Source: Flavobacteriaceae bacterium
GTDB taxonomy: Bacteria; Bacteroidota; Bacteroidia; Flavobacteriales; Flavobacteriaceae
Length of the DNA stretch: 64,000 nucleotides
Assembly: GCA_018402385.1 (NCBI GenBank)
Contig: JAGYJA010000003.1
Location: forward strand, 1-64,000
Reading direction: 5' to 3'
Part shown: piece by piece, positions 57,039-64,000 of the stretch
Numbering within the stretch: the stretch's first letter is position 1
Layout: each line of letters starts with the position of its first letter
The notes under the pieces: generated by a model
Database searches by the model: none
Seen by the model: only the letters and a program-made list of their open reading frames with translations
What the model was told of the DNA's origin: nothing
Translations under genes and position numbers: made by a program

Positions 57039-57806
57039 CTAATTTATCTTTTTAAGCTGGCTTTTTAATTCTTTCATAGACGCTTTCAACTCTCTCAACA
57101 AGCTGCTTTCGGTCATATCATCAATTCCAAACGATAATTTACTATTTACAAGCCATAGCTCCTGCACTTCGCTAAAATGAATTTCAACGGGTAGATAACC
57201 CTCATTAAAGGAAATGAGCTTTATCTTGTTCTTTTCAGTGAGTTTCTGCACTTTCTTGACCAAAACAGAATCTGGTAATACCACCACATAGACACGGTTA
57301 TTGATGATGTCTTCAAAACTGCTCATCGCCCTTCCTATGACCCACTCACCCGCTTTGATATTGGGCAACATACTGTCACCTTCCACCTGAAATCCTCGGT
57401 AAGAAGCATTTCTAAATTGGGGAAGCGGCAAGTCAAAAGCCGGCAATCGTTCATACCACTGAGGGTCCTGAAGGTTATGCGGATAGCCCGCTGCGGCTTT
57501 TTCATTGACTAATAAAATATTTTCATTGTTTTGAGAATTCAGGGTAATGACCTTTGGTAAAATGCTATTTAGTGTTGACTTCTTGAGATATTTTTCCTGG
57601 CTTTCGCCAAAAAGCCACAACGGATTTATCTGAAAATGTTTGATAAGCGCTACAAGCACAAAACCGGCAATTTTAGTTTTTCCCCTTTCAATATCTGCAG
57701 TTGTTTTAGGAATCCCCAATAATTCAGCAAAGGCTTGTTGCGTATATCGCAACTCTTCTCTAAGCAGTTTAAACCGTTGCGCTTCCATAGAAAGTTCTGA
57801 GCTCAT
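57039..57806 (-). CDS. XRE-family regulator with S24 (LexA-like) peptidase domain
   Basis: 255 residues. N-terminal helix-turn-helix (RFKLLREELRYTQQAFAELLGIPKTTADIERGKTKIAG, about residues 11-48). The C-terminal half is a peptidase S24 domain: FQVEGDSMLPNIKAGEWVIG contains the serine (about 144) and VYVVVLPDSVLVKKVQKL the lysine (about 181), so self-cleavage is possible. The layout is that of phage CI-like or SOS-type repressors. The end is a Ser/Lys-rich coiled coil. No prophage genes are seen nearby. The IS element inserted 70 bp upstream of its start may have displaced its promoter. Confidence 0.85.
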   Translation of the reverse strand: MSSELSMEAQRFKLLREELRYTQQAFAELLGIPKTTADIERGKTKIAGFVLVALIKHFQINPLWLFGESQEKYLKKSTLNSILPKVITLNSQNNENILLVNEKAAAGYPHNLQDPQWYERLPAFDLPLPQFRNASYRGFQVEGDSMLPNIKAGEWVIGRAMSSFEDIINNRVYVVVLPDSVLVKKVQKLTEKNKIKLISFNEGYLPVEIHFSEVQELWLVNSKLSFGIDDMTESSLLRELKASMKELKSQLKKIN

Positions 57807-57870
57807 TATTCAAATTTTGCTCTAAAATAGAAAAATATATTGGATTTATTCCAATAAACCATGGAAATAT

Positions 57871-57877
57871 TATAATA
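57871..57877. repeat. target-site duplication of the IS982-family element, left
   Basis: TATAATA directly outside the left inverted repeat, matched by TATAATA at 58856-58862 outside the right one. The flanks are AT-rich and partly repetitive, so the exact length is uncertain. Confidence 0.6.
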
Positions 57878-58855
57878 ACCCGTTGTGCATTTTAAATTAT
57901 ACTGATTTTAATATTATTGATATTTCTGTTAAATATAAACTTGTTGATGTACTGTACAGTTGTCAATGCAGTTATCTTAGCTAATATTCTTGTCTTAAAT
58001 CCTTCAAAAGATTTGGCATAATTACGCCTTATCATAAACTGGTCGCATAGTTGTGAAAACAGTGTCTCTATCCTTTTTCTTTTTTTTCTAAAAACAAAAG
58101 GCTGTTTCTTGTAATTACTTTGGTTGCTTCTTCTGGGTGTGTTTAGTGTTATGTTGCAGGATTCAAAAAGGTTAAGCTGTATTTCTGCTGATAAGTATCC
58201 TCTATCACCAATTAATGTACAATTGCTTATTTGCATCTTAATGTCTTTAAGGTAATTTATATCGTGTACAGAAGCTGGACTCAAATCAATACTTTGAAAA
58301 ACACCATTTATCGAACATACTGCGTGCAATTTATAACCATAATAATGAGAACTTTGTGCGGCACAGTAGCCCTTATCAGGAAATGCAAAGGCATCCTCTT
58401 TACAAATCCTTGAACGAGAACTGCGAGATAATTTACAAACCTCCAAGGGCATACTATCCACAACGAAGTAGTCTTCAAACTCATTAAAATTTGATGCTAA
58501 TTTTAAACGAATAGCATCGAGGCTACTTGCAAGTTTTCGTCTTCTTCTATTGTAAACACTTCGCTCTATCTTAATTGATAATGCTTCAGGAAGTTTCCTA
58601 AATAAATCATTTTCACTATCTATACCCATAAATTCAGCCGTTAGGCTCAAACTAACAAGTTCTAAGTCACTAAGCTTGGGCTGACGTCTTTGATAGGTTA
58701 AAAGTTGTTCTTTTGATATTTTTCTCAATACTTCCAATATTCTTTCGTAATTTGCATTCAAGTTGTTCATTGTAAATGTTTTATGGCTAAAACAAGTTAC
58801 TGATTATCAGTGAAATGAACAACTTTTTTCTATTAAATCATAATGCACAACGGGT
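57878..58855 (-). mobile_element. complete IS982-family insertion sequence
   Basis: 978 bp bounded by inverted repeats: ACCCGTTGTGCAT at the left (57878-57890) and its exact reverse complement at the right (58843-58855). Length, single transposase gene and IR pattern fit IS982. Seven-base direct repeats flank it, so the insertion looks recent. It sits between the S24 regulator and a small lipoprotein gene. Confidence 0.9.
57892..58770 (-). CDS. IS982-family transposase
   Basis: 292 residues, full length. The DDE catalytic triad is visible: first Asp in YFVVDSMPLEVCK (about residue 98), second in LIGDRGYLSAEI (about 188) and Glu in KRKRIETLFSQL (about 236). The N-terminal part (QPKLSDLELVSLSLTAEFMGIDSENDLFRKL) is the usual IS982 leader. 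No frameshift or stop, so the element is probably active. The stop lies just inside the left inverted repeat. Confidence 0.94.
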   Translation of the reverse strand: MNNLNANYERILEVLRKISKEQLLTYQRRQPKLSDLELVSLSLTAEFMGIDSENDLFRKLPEALSIKIERSVYNRRRRKLASSLDAIRLKLASNFNEFEDYFVVDSMPLEVCKLSRSSRSRICKEDAFAFPDKGYCAAQSSHYYGYKLHAVCSINGVFQSIDLSPASVHDINYLKDIKMQISNCTLIGDRGYLSAEIQLNLFESCNITLNTPRRSNQSNYKKQPFVFRKKRKRIETLFSQLCDQFMIRRNYAKSFEGFKTRILAKITALTTVQYINKFIFNRNINNIKISII

Positions 58856-58916
58856 TATAATAATAATAAAAAGAAAGAAAGTTAAAAATAAATGTTAAAT
58901 GTTTGAAAAAAAATAA

Positions 58917-58924
58917 TAAATTTG
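58917..58924 (+). promoter_or_regulatory. candidate -7 element for paralogue B lipoprotein
   Basis: TAAATTTG matches TAnnTTTG and lies 29 bp upstream of the ATG. The nearest TTTG (58902-58905) is only 11 bp away, too close for a normal -33; the insertion sequence ends 61 bp further upstream and may have separated it from an original upstream region. Confidence 0.4.
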
Positions 58925-58953
58925 CATACTAATAACCATTTAAACTTTTAAAA

Positions 58954-59259
58954 ATGAAAAAGATATTTCTAAGTATTTTTGTTCTTGTTTTCACATTTGC
59001 TGTTACTTCTTGTAGAGATACAGAGAAAAAAACAGAAGATGCAATGGAAGACGCAATTGAAAATGTTGAAGATGCTGCTGATTCTGCAGAAGATGCTGCT
59101 GAAGATGCCGGTGACGCATTAAACAATGCTGCTGATAACCTTGAAGAAGCTGGTGAGGATGCCGCAGAAGCTGCTGAGGAAGCTGCAGACGGAGCTAAAG
59201 AAGCGACGAACAAAGCAATCGACAAAGCTGGTAATGCCGCTAAAGACGCATTGAATTAA
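58954..59259 (+). CDS. small acidic Ala/Glu/Asp-rich lipoprotein, paralogue B
   Basis: 101 residues. Lipobox AVTSC (Cys about 19), then RDTEKKTEDAMEDAIENVEDAADSAEDAAEDAG with long runs of Ala, Glu and Asp in a roughly heptad pattern to the end (NKAIDKAGNAAKDALN). It should form one amphipathic or extended acidic helix attached to a membrane. Related in plan to the protein at 56770. No family recognised; such repeats occur in LEA-like and stress-associated proteins, but this is only a resemblance. Confidence 0.8.
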   Translation: MKKIFLSIFVLVFTFAVTSCRDTEKKTEDAMEDAIENVEDAADSAEDAAEDAGDALNNAADNLEEAGEDAAEAAEEAADGAKEATNKAIDKAGNAAKDALN

Positions 59260-59286
59260 GAGTAAATTTACTCTCAACTTTTTTTT

Positions 59287-59314
59287 AAAAACTCCTTTTT
59301 AGGAGTTTTTTTTT
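59287..59314 (+). terminator. terminator of paralogue B lipoprotein
   Basis: AAAAACTCC (59287-59295), loop TTTTTA, then GGAGTTTTTTTTT (59302-59314). A short stem and a long T-run, 28 bp after the stop. Beyond it, 59315-59690 (about 375 bp) is AT-rich with no gene I can support. Confidence 0.8.
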
Positions 59315-59690
59315 GCGCTATACGTAACTACAATAACAACTTGAAATGCGCTTTACTTTCTCTTTTATAAAACTAATAATCATACCATCCATAAAAAACA
59401 AGCTTTATAGTTAATCAGCTATGTTTTAATGGTTCTTTTTGGCATGTTGCGTTCTATTTTAATAAGTTCTTATAAACAAACGCATTTCAGTTATCAATAT
59501 GGATTATTAAAGAACAATCAAACAATCATTTTCATATTGAATACCTCTTTTTTTAATATCCAATCAGGAATTATTTCAATAGTAATTTTAACATTGTTGA
59601 CAAGTTGTTGATAGTTTTTTAAACAATAAATCGTCTAAGTGCATTTTTATTCGTTTATTAGCATCATATTCTAACTTAAAAATCATTCCC

Positions 59691-59813
59691 ATGAAAAAAT
59701 TAATGTTTATTTTAGGCATTCTTGCTTTAACAGCTAGTTGCACACCGGAATCTATAGGATCAGACGAACAAAACCTTGACAAAGCGAAATATGAAATACC
59801 GCCAAACGGATAG
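59691..59813 (+). CDS. 40-residue putative lipoprotein
   Basis: MKKLMFILGILALTASCTPES: a short signal peptide with lipobox LTASC (Cys17), then 23 polar residues ending YEIPPNG. It overlaps the next gene's start by 23 bp in another frame (its TAG at 59811-59813, next ATG at 59791), which suggests translational coupling. Small lipoproteins are common in Flavobacteriia; the function is unknown. Confidence 0.65.
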   Translation: MKKLMFILGILALTASCTPESIGSDEQNLDKAKYEIPPNG

Positions 59814-60279
59814 GAAAAAAGATTTATTAAAAGGCGGCGTAATTTCAATTATATTGATTTCTACGCCCTTTTTATTTTATATATATAAGTATGCGCCGGC
59901 AGATCAAACAAGTTGGGACACATTAATAGGCACTTTTGAATCGGGTGCCTTTAGTAATGTCCAGACCTATATGCATGCTTTGTTTACCAAAATTACGTTT
60001 GTTATTTTAACCGGCTTGTGGTTTTTAACTTCAAGTAAATGGTGGCGTTATGCCATTTTAGTTCCCTTTACCATGTTTCTTTTTCAACTCTCCGGAGTGA
60101 TTAGCTATAAAGTCAAGTATATGGATGAATATGATTTTTGGGACGCATTGCCCTTCATACTCCCCATTCTCTTTTTTATAGCATACTTATCGCATCGCCT
60201 CAGTGTAAGAAAATCAACCAATATATTGGATAAAGAAGCCAATGAAGAAATCAAAAAAATGTTTAGTGACGAAATTTAA
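59791..60279 (+). CDS. integral membrane protein of unknown function
   Basis: 162 residues from ATG 59791 (MKYRQTDRKKDLLKGG); a TTG 15 bases earlier is less likely. Three or four transmembrane helices: VISIILISTPFLFYIYKYA, TKITFVILTGLWFLT, WRYAILVPFTMFLFQLSGVI, and ALPFILPILFFIAYLSHRL, ending in a charged tail (LDKEANEEIKKMFSDEI). No family recognised. It overlaps the small lipoprotein gene and faces the tRNA cluster across a shared terminator. Confidence 0.75.
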   Translation: MKYRQTDRKKDLLKGGVISIILISTPFLFYIYKYAPADQTSWDTLIGTFESGAFSNVQTYMHALFTKITFVILTGLWFLTSSKWWRYAILVPFTMFLFQLSGVISYKVKYMDEYDFWDALPFILPILFFIAYLSHRLSVRKSTNILDKEANEEIKKMFSDEI

Positions 60280-60304
60280 AGGAATTTCAAAATAAACCAA
60301 TAAA

Positions 60305-60338
60305 AAAAGCCTTATAAAAGAAATTTTATAAGGCTTTT
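60305..60338. terminator. bidirectional terminator between the membrane protein gene and the tRNAs
   Basis: AAAAGCCTTATAAAA (60305-60319), GAAA loop, TTTTATAAGGCTTTT (60324-60338), an exact 15-bp stem with A and T runs at both ends. Confidence 0.85.
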
Positions 60339-60341
60339 AAG

Positions 60342-60425
60342 TACTCGAGGCGGGACTTGAACCCGCACGGGCATATGCCCACAGGATTTTAAGTCCGGCG
60401 TGTCTACCAATTCCACCACTCGAGC
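60342..60425 (-). tRNA. tRNA-Leu (anticodon TAA)
   Basis: 84 nt with a long variable arm. Acceptor GCTCGAG at 60425-60419 pairs with CTCGAGT (60349-60343; first pair G-T), discriminator A at 60342. D-arm TGGTGGAATTGGTAGAC, anticodon loop CTTAAAA gives UAA, and the T-arm GGGTTCAAGTCCC is complete. CCA is not encoded. Confidence 0.93.
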
Positions 60426-60461
60426 GTGGAAAAATTCCGCATAAATCCGGAACTTAGGTCG

Positions 60462-60534
60462 AGCGAAAAACGGGATTCGAACCCGCGACCTCCACCTTGG
60501 CAAGGTGGCGCTCTACCAACTGAGCTATTTTCGC
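60462..60534 (-). tRNA. tRNA-Gly (anticodon GCC)
   Basis: 73 nt. Acceptor GCGAAAA pairs with TTTTCGC, discriminator T. D-arm AGCTCAGTTGGTAGAGC, anticodon stem CCACC/GGTGG with loop TTGCCAA (GCC), T-arm CGGGTTCGAATCCCG. 36 bp upstream of tRNA-Leu on the same strand and likely co-transcribed. CCA is not encoded. Confidence 0.93.
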
Positions 60535-60541
60535 GTTTTGA

Positions 60542-60561
60542 ATACTCGCGTAAGCGGGTAT
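60542..60561. repeat. dispersed palindrome after tRNA-Gly
   Basis: ATACTCGCGTAAGCGGGTAT followed by CTCGTC. Same flank and spacing from a tRNA-Gly 5' end as the palindrome at 60670 from the tRNA remnant. Confidence 0.8.
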
Positions 60562-60614
60562 CTCGTCATTATGTGTTATGAACTTTAATATACTATAAAT
60601 ACTGAGCGCGTCCT

Positions 60615-60635
60615 CCATCAGCCTCAGGCGGATGG
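60615..60635. repeat. palindrome within the broken tRNA copy
   Basis: CCATCAGCCT / CAGGCGGATGG (60615-60635) forms a hairpin with one mismatch. It takes the place of the anticodon region of the truncated tRNA-Gly-like copy and belongs to a second palindrome type with core GCCTCAGGC. Confidence 0.65.
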
Positions 60636-60661
60636 CGCTCTACCAACTGAGCTATTTTCGC
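60633..60661 (-). pseudogene. tRNA-Gly 5' fragment
   Basis: 29 bases identical to the 5' part of the intact tRNA-Gly (acceptor strand, whole D-arm, start of the anticodon stem). The remaining 3' half is missing and replaced by a palindrome; no T-arm or 3' acceptor strand follows. It cannot form a tRNA. From 60690 to 60959 the DNA is AT-rich with no gene seen. Confidence 0.8.
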
Positions 60662-60669
60662 AATTACCA

Positions 60670-60689
60670 ATTCCCGCGAAGGCGGGAAT
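60670..60689. repeat. dispersed palindrome upstream of the tRNA fragment
   Basis: ATTCCCGCGAAGGCGGGAAT followed by CTCGTC; the clearest consensus copy in the window. Confidence 0.9.
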
Positions 60690-60959
60690 CTCGTCAATAA
60701 TATCTTAGAACATTAAGTTTTACAACTCTAAAGCGGATGCAAATTTAAAACTTTTTTAGCAATACCAAAGGCTTTTCAAAAAAAAGTCAATCTATTACTG
60801 AATGTTTTTTTTATAAAGAATTTAGAAAAGCATTCAAAGTATTTCAGGTCATTCATTTATGAACTTAACTTCATTGAGTTTTTCTAATTTGGTACTTGGA
60901 ATTTGGTGCTTAAAATTTCTATTTTTTGATCGGGCTATATTATAAATCAACTAGCTTCT

Positions 60960-63575
60960 CTATTTCTTTAACTTTATATTATCCTTCCTCACCAGCATTC
61001 TTTTAATTTCATTTAGTTTCATCAAAGCTTCCACCGGCGTTAAGGTATCTATATCTAAACCAAGGATTTCCTCCCTGATTTCTTCCAGCAACGGGTCGTC
61101 AAGATTAAAGAAACTGAGTTGCAAATCCTCCCTTCCGGCTTGTTTGATGTTTTCAGTTAAAGCTTCTGAAGAATGGGACTTCTCCAATTTGGAGAGCATT
61201 TTATTGGCCCGGTGCAAAACCTGACGGGGCATTCCGGCCATTTTTGCTACGTGGATTCCAAAACTATGAGCAGAACCACCCGGGGTTAATTTTCGAAGAA
61301 AAAGTACATTGTCTTTTAATTCCTTTACCGAAACATTGTAATTTTTGATGCGGTGAAAGGTTTCTGCCATTTCGTTCAATTCATGATAATGGGTTGCAAA
61401 CAAAGTTTTAGGCCTGCCGGGATGCTCGTGTAAAAATTCACTGATGGCCCAGGCAATTGAAATACCGTCATAAGTACTTGTTCCCCTTCCAATTTCATCC
61501 AGCAACACCAAACTGCGGTCTGAAATATTATTGAGAATACTCGCCGTTTCATTCATCTCGACCATAAAAGTCGATTCGCCCATGGAGATGTTGTCGCTCG
61601 CTCCCACCCTGGTGAAAATCCGGTCAACACAACCCATTCTTACTGCTTTGGCAGGCACAAAACTTCCAATTTGAGCCAGCAAAACAATCAAAGCCGTCTG
61701 CCTCAAAATCGCCGACTTACCACTCATATTGGGCCCGGTGATCATAATTATTTGCTGCTCGTCACGGTCCAGAAACACATCATTGGCAATATAGGGTTCA
61801 TCTGGTGGTAACTGGTTTTCAATCACGGGATGCCGACCGTCCTTGATATCAATTTCAAAAGTGTCGTCTAGTAAGGGGCGGGTATAATTCTGCTCTTTGG
61901 CATGTTGTGCAAATGAGCACAAACAATCCAGCTGTGCGATGCAAGCAGCGTTTTGTTGGACCTGCTTGATATAGTCGGTCATCCACAGCACCAGTTTTGA
62001 AAAATATTCCTGCTCCAGTGCCCCTATTTTTTCTTCGGCGCCCAGGATTTTATTTTCATATTCTTTGAGTTCCTCTGTGATGTAACGCTCTGCATTTACC
62101 AATGTTTGCTTTCTGATCCATTCTTCAGGGACTTTGTCTTTGTGGGTGTTGCGCACCTCGATATAATAACCAAACACATTGTTTGAAGCGATTTTCAGGG
62201 AAGTTATGCCGGTGCGTTTGGTTTCTCGCTCCAACATGCCATCGAGGTATTGCTTTCCTCCTTTTGAAATGGCCCGCAAATCGTCCAAAGATTCAGAATA
62301 TCCTTTGGCAATGGTATTTCCTTTCAGAATATTGACAGGGGCTTCTTCATTGAGGGTGGCTTTGATTTTTTCGCGTAAGCTGTCACAGGAATTGAGTTGT
62401 TCTCCGATGACTTTTAATGCTTCGTTTTCTGATGTTTCGGCCAGTGACTTTATAGGTACAATGGCTTCCAGCGAATTCTTCAACTGAATGATTTCCCTGG
62501 GGTTCACTTTTGCCGTGGCTACTTTGGAAATCAATCGTTCCAAGTCACCGATGCGTTTGATATGCTGCTGAATTTTTTGCAACAAGGCCGGGTTGTCAAG
62601 CAAGAAGCTCACCACCTCGTGGCGTTCTACAATTTTATCACTGTTCTTTAACGGGAGCGCCAGCCAGCGTTTGAGCAAGCGCCCTCCCATTGCCGAAATG
62701 GTTTTATCAATCACCTGCAATAAAGTAACCGCGTTCTGCGCATTGGAATAATACAACTCCAGGTTACGGATGGTAAAACGGTCCATCCAGACATAGGCAT
62801 CTTCAGCGATGCGTTGCAAATGGGTGATGTGATCGAGCTTGCGGTGCTGGGTTTCACTTAAATAATGCAACACCACTCCCGATGCGATGATGCCATTTTC
62901 CAGATGATCCACACCAAAGCCTTTCAGGGTTTTAGTTTTAAAATGGGTATTGAGGGTTTCTGAAGCATAATCGTCCTGAAACACCCAGTCATCCAGATAA
63001 AAGAGGTGAAAATCTTCTCCAAACGCTTCAAAAAAGTGCTTCTTTTTTTGCTTTTGAATCAAGAGCTCACTGGGCTGAAAGTTTTGCAATAGTTTATCGA
63101 TGTACTCAGCGTCTCCTTCTGAAGTAAGAAATTCGCCGGTAGAAATATCGAGAAAGGCAACTCCAATTGCATCCTTTCCAAAATGAAGGGCAGCAAGAAA
63201 ATTATTGCTTTTGGATTGCAAAATATCATCATTGAAAGCCACACCGGGAGTTACCAGTTCGGTAACACCACGTTTTACGATGGTCTTGGTTTGTTTTGGG
63301 TCTTCCAGCTGGTCACAAATGGCGACACGGCAACCGGCTTTGACCAGTTTAGGCAGATAAGTATTGAGTGAATGGTGTGGAAAACCCGCGAGTTCGGTTT
63401 GATCACCGCCATTATTTCTGGAGGTAAGTGTGATATTTAAAATACCGGCAGCACGCACGGCATCTTCCCCAAAAGTTTCATAAAAGTCGCCCACTCTAAA
63501 CAACAACAACGCATCAGGATACTTAGCCTTGATGGTATTGTATTGCTTCATTAAAGGGGTTTCTTTCTTGGCCAT
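60960..63575 (-). CDS. mutS: DNA mismatch repair protein MutS
   Basis: 871 residues, standard MutS1 length. The N-terminal mismatch-recognition motif is [14 protein letters not shown] (Phe-x-Glu, about residues 25-38). The ATPase has Walker [15 protein letters not shown] (about 617), the segment [21 protein letters not shown] and Walker [17 protein letters not shown], followed by [12 protein letters not shown]. The C-terminal helix-hairpin and dimerisation tail (AMKLNEIKR-like end) are present. Recognises mispairs and recruits MutL. Monocistronic; no mutL nearby. Confidence 0.97.
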   Translation of the reverse strand: MAKKETPLMKQYNTIKAKYPDALLLFRVGDFYETFGEDAVRAAGILNITLTSRNNGGDQTELAGFPHHSLNTYLPKLVKAGCRVAICDQLEDPKQTKTIVKRGVTELVTPGVAFNDDILQSKSNNFLAALHFGKDAIGVAFLDISTGEFLTSEGDAEYIDKLLQNFQPSELLIQKQKKKHFFEAFGEDFHLFYLDDWVFQDDYASETLNTHFKTKTLKGFGVDHLENGIIASGVVLHYLSETQHRKLDHITHLQRIAEDAYVWMDRFTIRNLELYYSNAQNAVTLLQVIDKTISAMGGRLLKRWLALPLKNSDKIVERHEVVSFLLDNPALLQKIQQHIKRIGDLERLISKVATAKVNPREIIQLKNSLEAIVPIKSLAETSENEALKVIGEQLNSCDSLREKIKATLNEEAPVNILKGNTIAKGYSESLDDLRAISKGGKQYLDGMLERETKRTGITSLKIASNNVFGYYIEVRNTHKDKVPEEWIRKQTLVNAERYITEELKEYENKILGAEEKIGALEQEYFSKLVLWMTDYIKQVQQNAACIAQLDCLCSFAQHAKEQNYTRPLLDDTFEIDIKDGRHPVIENQLPPDEPYIANDVFLDRDEQQIIMITGPNMSGKSAILRQTALIVLLAQIGSFVPAKAVRMGCVDRIFTRVGASDNISMGESTFMVEMNETASILNNISDRSLVLLDEIGRGTSTYDGISIAWAISEFLHEHPGRPKTLFATHYHELNEMAETFHRIKNYNVSVKELKDNVLFLRKLTPGGSAHSFGIHVAKMAGMPRQVLHRANKMLSKLEKSHSSEALTENIKQAGREDLQLSFFNLDDPLLEEIREEILGLDIDTLTPVEALMKLNEIKRMLVRKDNIKLKK

Positions 63576-63683
63576 TTGTAAATTTTCTGTAAAAGGCTAA
63601 GTTAAAAAAACTCCTTTTGTTTTTGAAACAGCCTACACTTTTTTATTTGTGTTTTATCAACAAAAAAGGTCCTCACCCCCCGG

Positions 63684-63706
63684 CCCCCTCTCCCACGGAG
63701 AGGGGG
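63684..63706. repeat. GC-rich palindrome
   Basis: CCCCCTCTCC-CAC-GGAGAGGGGG, a perfect 10-bp stem, in a locally GC-rich island (CCTCACCCCCCGGCCCCC) within AT-rich DNA. It lies between mutS and the next gene. Nothing else recognisable lies in 63576-63876. Confidence 0.75.
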
Positions 63707-63876
63707 AGAAAAGATAGGTTTCTTAAAAGCAATTACAGCTATTTGACTTTGATATTATGAATTTGTGATTTTATTAATAAAAGGATACTGAAATATAAAG
63801 TTAATTTGGAGAACCAAAACGACTTACCATCTCAACAAAAAAATACTTTTTAAGCTTTTGTGCTTGTTTTGTTTTT

Positions 63877-64000
63877 ATGTGCTCTCCAGCACAGCAGTTT
63901 TTGCTGGAAGGCGAAGTGGTGCATCATGCAACCGATGAATTGGAAAGTATCCACATTTTCAATTCCTCAACATCAAGAGGAACTTTAACAGATCCCTACG
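63877..64000 (+). CDS. start of a secreted CarboxypepD_reg-like protein, cut by the window end
   Basis: The frame runs open to the window edge. Translation around the ATG at 63877 reads MCSPAQQFLLEGEVVHHATDE then IHIFNSSTSRGTLTDPY, the first strands of a carboxypeptidase regulatory-like (CarboxypepD_reg) domain as in Bacteroidota outer-membrane proteins. In-frame codons before that ATG (KKYFLSFCACFVF) extend it into a convincing signal peptide, but no ATG, GTG or TTG precedes them after the stop at 63802-63804. The true start is therefore unclear. Confidence 0.55.
   Translation, partial: MCSPAQQFLLEGEVVHHATDELESIHIFNSSTSRGTLTDPY

Noticed and set aside
57039-57806. Prophage repressor marking an integrated phage
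   Set aside because: The S24 regulator is phage-like in design, but no integrase, structural or lysis genes occur nearby; only an IS982 element does.
59429-59611. A 60-residue open frame between the lipoprotein terminator and the small lipoprotein gene
   Set aside because: No promoter, no coherent signal peptide or domain, and the hydrophobic composition is as expected from AT-rich DNA.

Overview
The window is AT-rich chromosomal DNA from a member of the Bacteroidota, almost certainly class Flavobacteriia. The evidence is the complete gldK-gldL-gldM-gldN cluster (core of the type IX secretion system and gliding motor), a GLPGLI-family protein paired with a TonB-dependent receptor, CarboxypepD_reg-like/DUF5686 proteins, promoters of the TTG-N20-TAnnTTTG type, and gene neighbourhoods typical of this class (topA / arginase-like / gldKLMN; miaB / sigma-54 activator / lptE / TPR / secG / groESL). 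The genus cannot be decided from the sequence.

Layout. 0.2-10 kb: AsmA-like protein, a small CPXCG zinc-ribbon protein, a tripartite RND efflux operon (adaptor, permease, TolC) and an ABC-F ATPase. 10-20 kb: DUF983 protein, FAD oxidoreductase, gldN-M-L-K, a ureohydrolase-fold protein that has lost its metal ligands, and topA (with an apparent one-base frameshift), all of the latter on the minus strand. 20-27 kb: plus-strand housekeeping block miaB, sigma-54 activator, lptE (frameshifted), TPR protein, secG, groS, groL. 27-36 kb: GIN-domain lipoprotein, PagL-like lipid A deacylase, metK, TonB-dependent receptor with GLPGLI protein, and a deoxynucleoside kinase. 36-43 kb: membrane-bound and soluble pyrophosphatases, a large DUF5686 outer-membrane protein, pdhB. 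43-51 kb: etfBA, bifunctional nuclease, nucleoside transporter, thyA, TonB-C protein, a 2TM-dihydrofolate reductase fusion, fructosamine kinase, fabD. 51-57 kb: amidohydrolase, galE, DegT/StrS aminotransferase, waaA (envelope sugar metabolism). 57-64 kb: a LexA-like XRE/S24 regulator, an intact IS982-family insertion sequence flanked by two related small acidic lipoproteins, two tRNA genes plus a broken tRNA copy, mutS, and the start of a secreted CarboxypepD_reg-type protein cut by the window edge.

Functional themes. Most genes are core. Nucleotide supply is represented by thyA, folA-like, dNK and the nucleoside transporter; the envelope by lptE, waaA, a PagL-like enzyme, galE, AsmA-like, TolC and the GldKLMN motor; energy by etfBA, pdhB and two pyrophosphatases; protein quality control by groESL.

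The most distinctive non-coding feature is a family of about a dozen short palindromes (typical core ATTCCC-N8-GGGAAT, many carrying a flanking GAGAT / ATCTC on one side) scattered between genes. They act as terminators in places, abut start codons, supply the last codons and stop of groS and of an aminotransferase gene, and are associated with a broken tRNA-Gly copy. Three independent one-base indels (topA, lptE, and the gene before dNK), two of them in homopolymer runs, look like sequencing or assembly errors rather than real pseudogenes.
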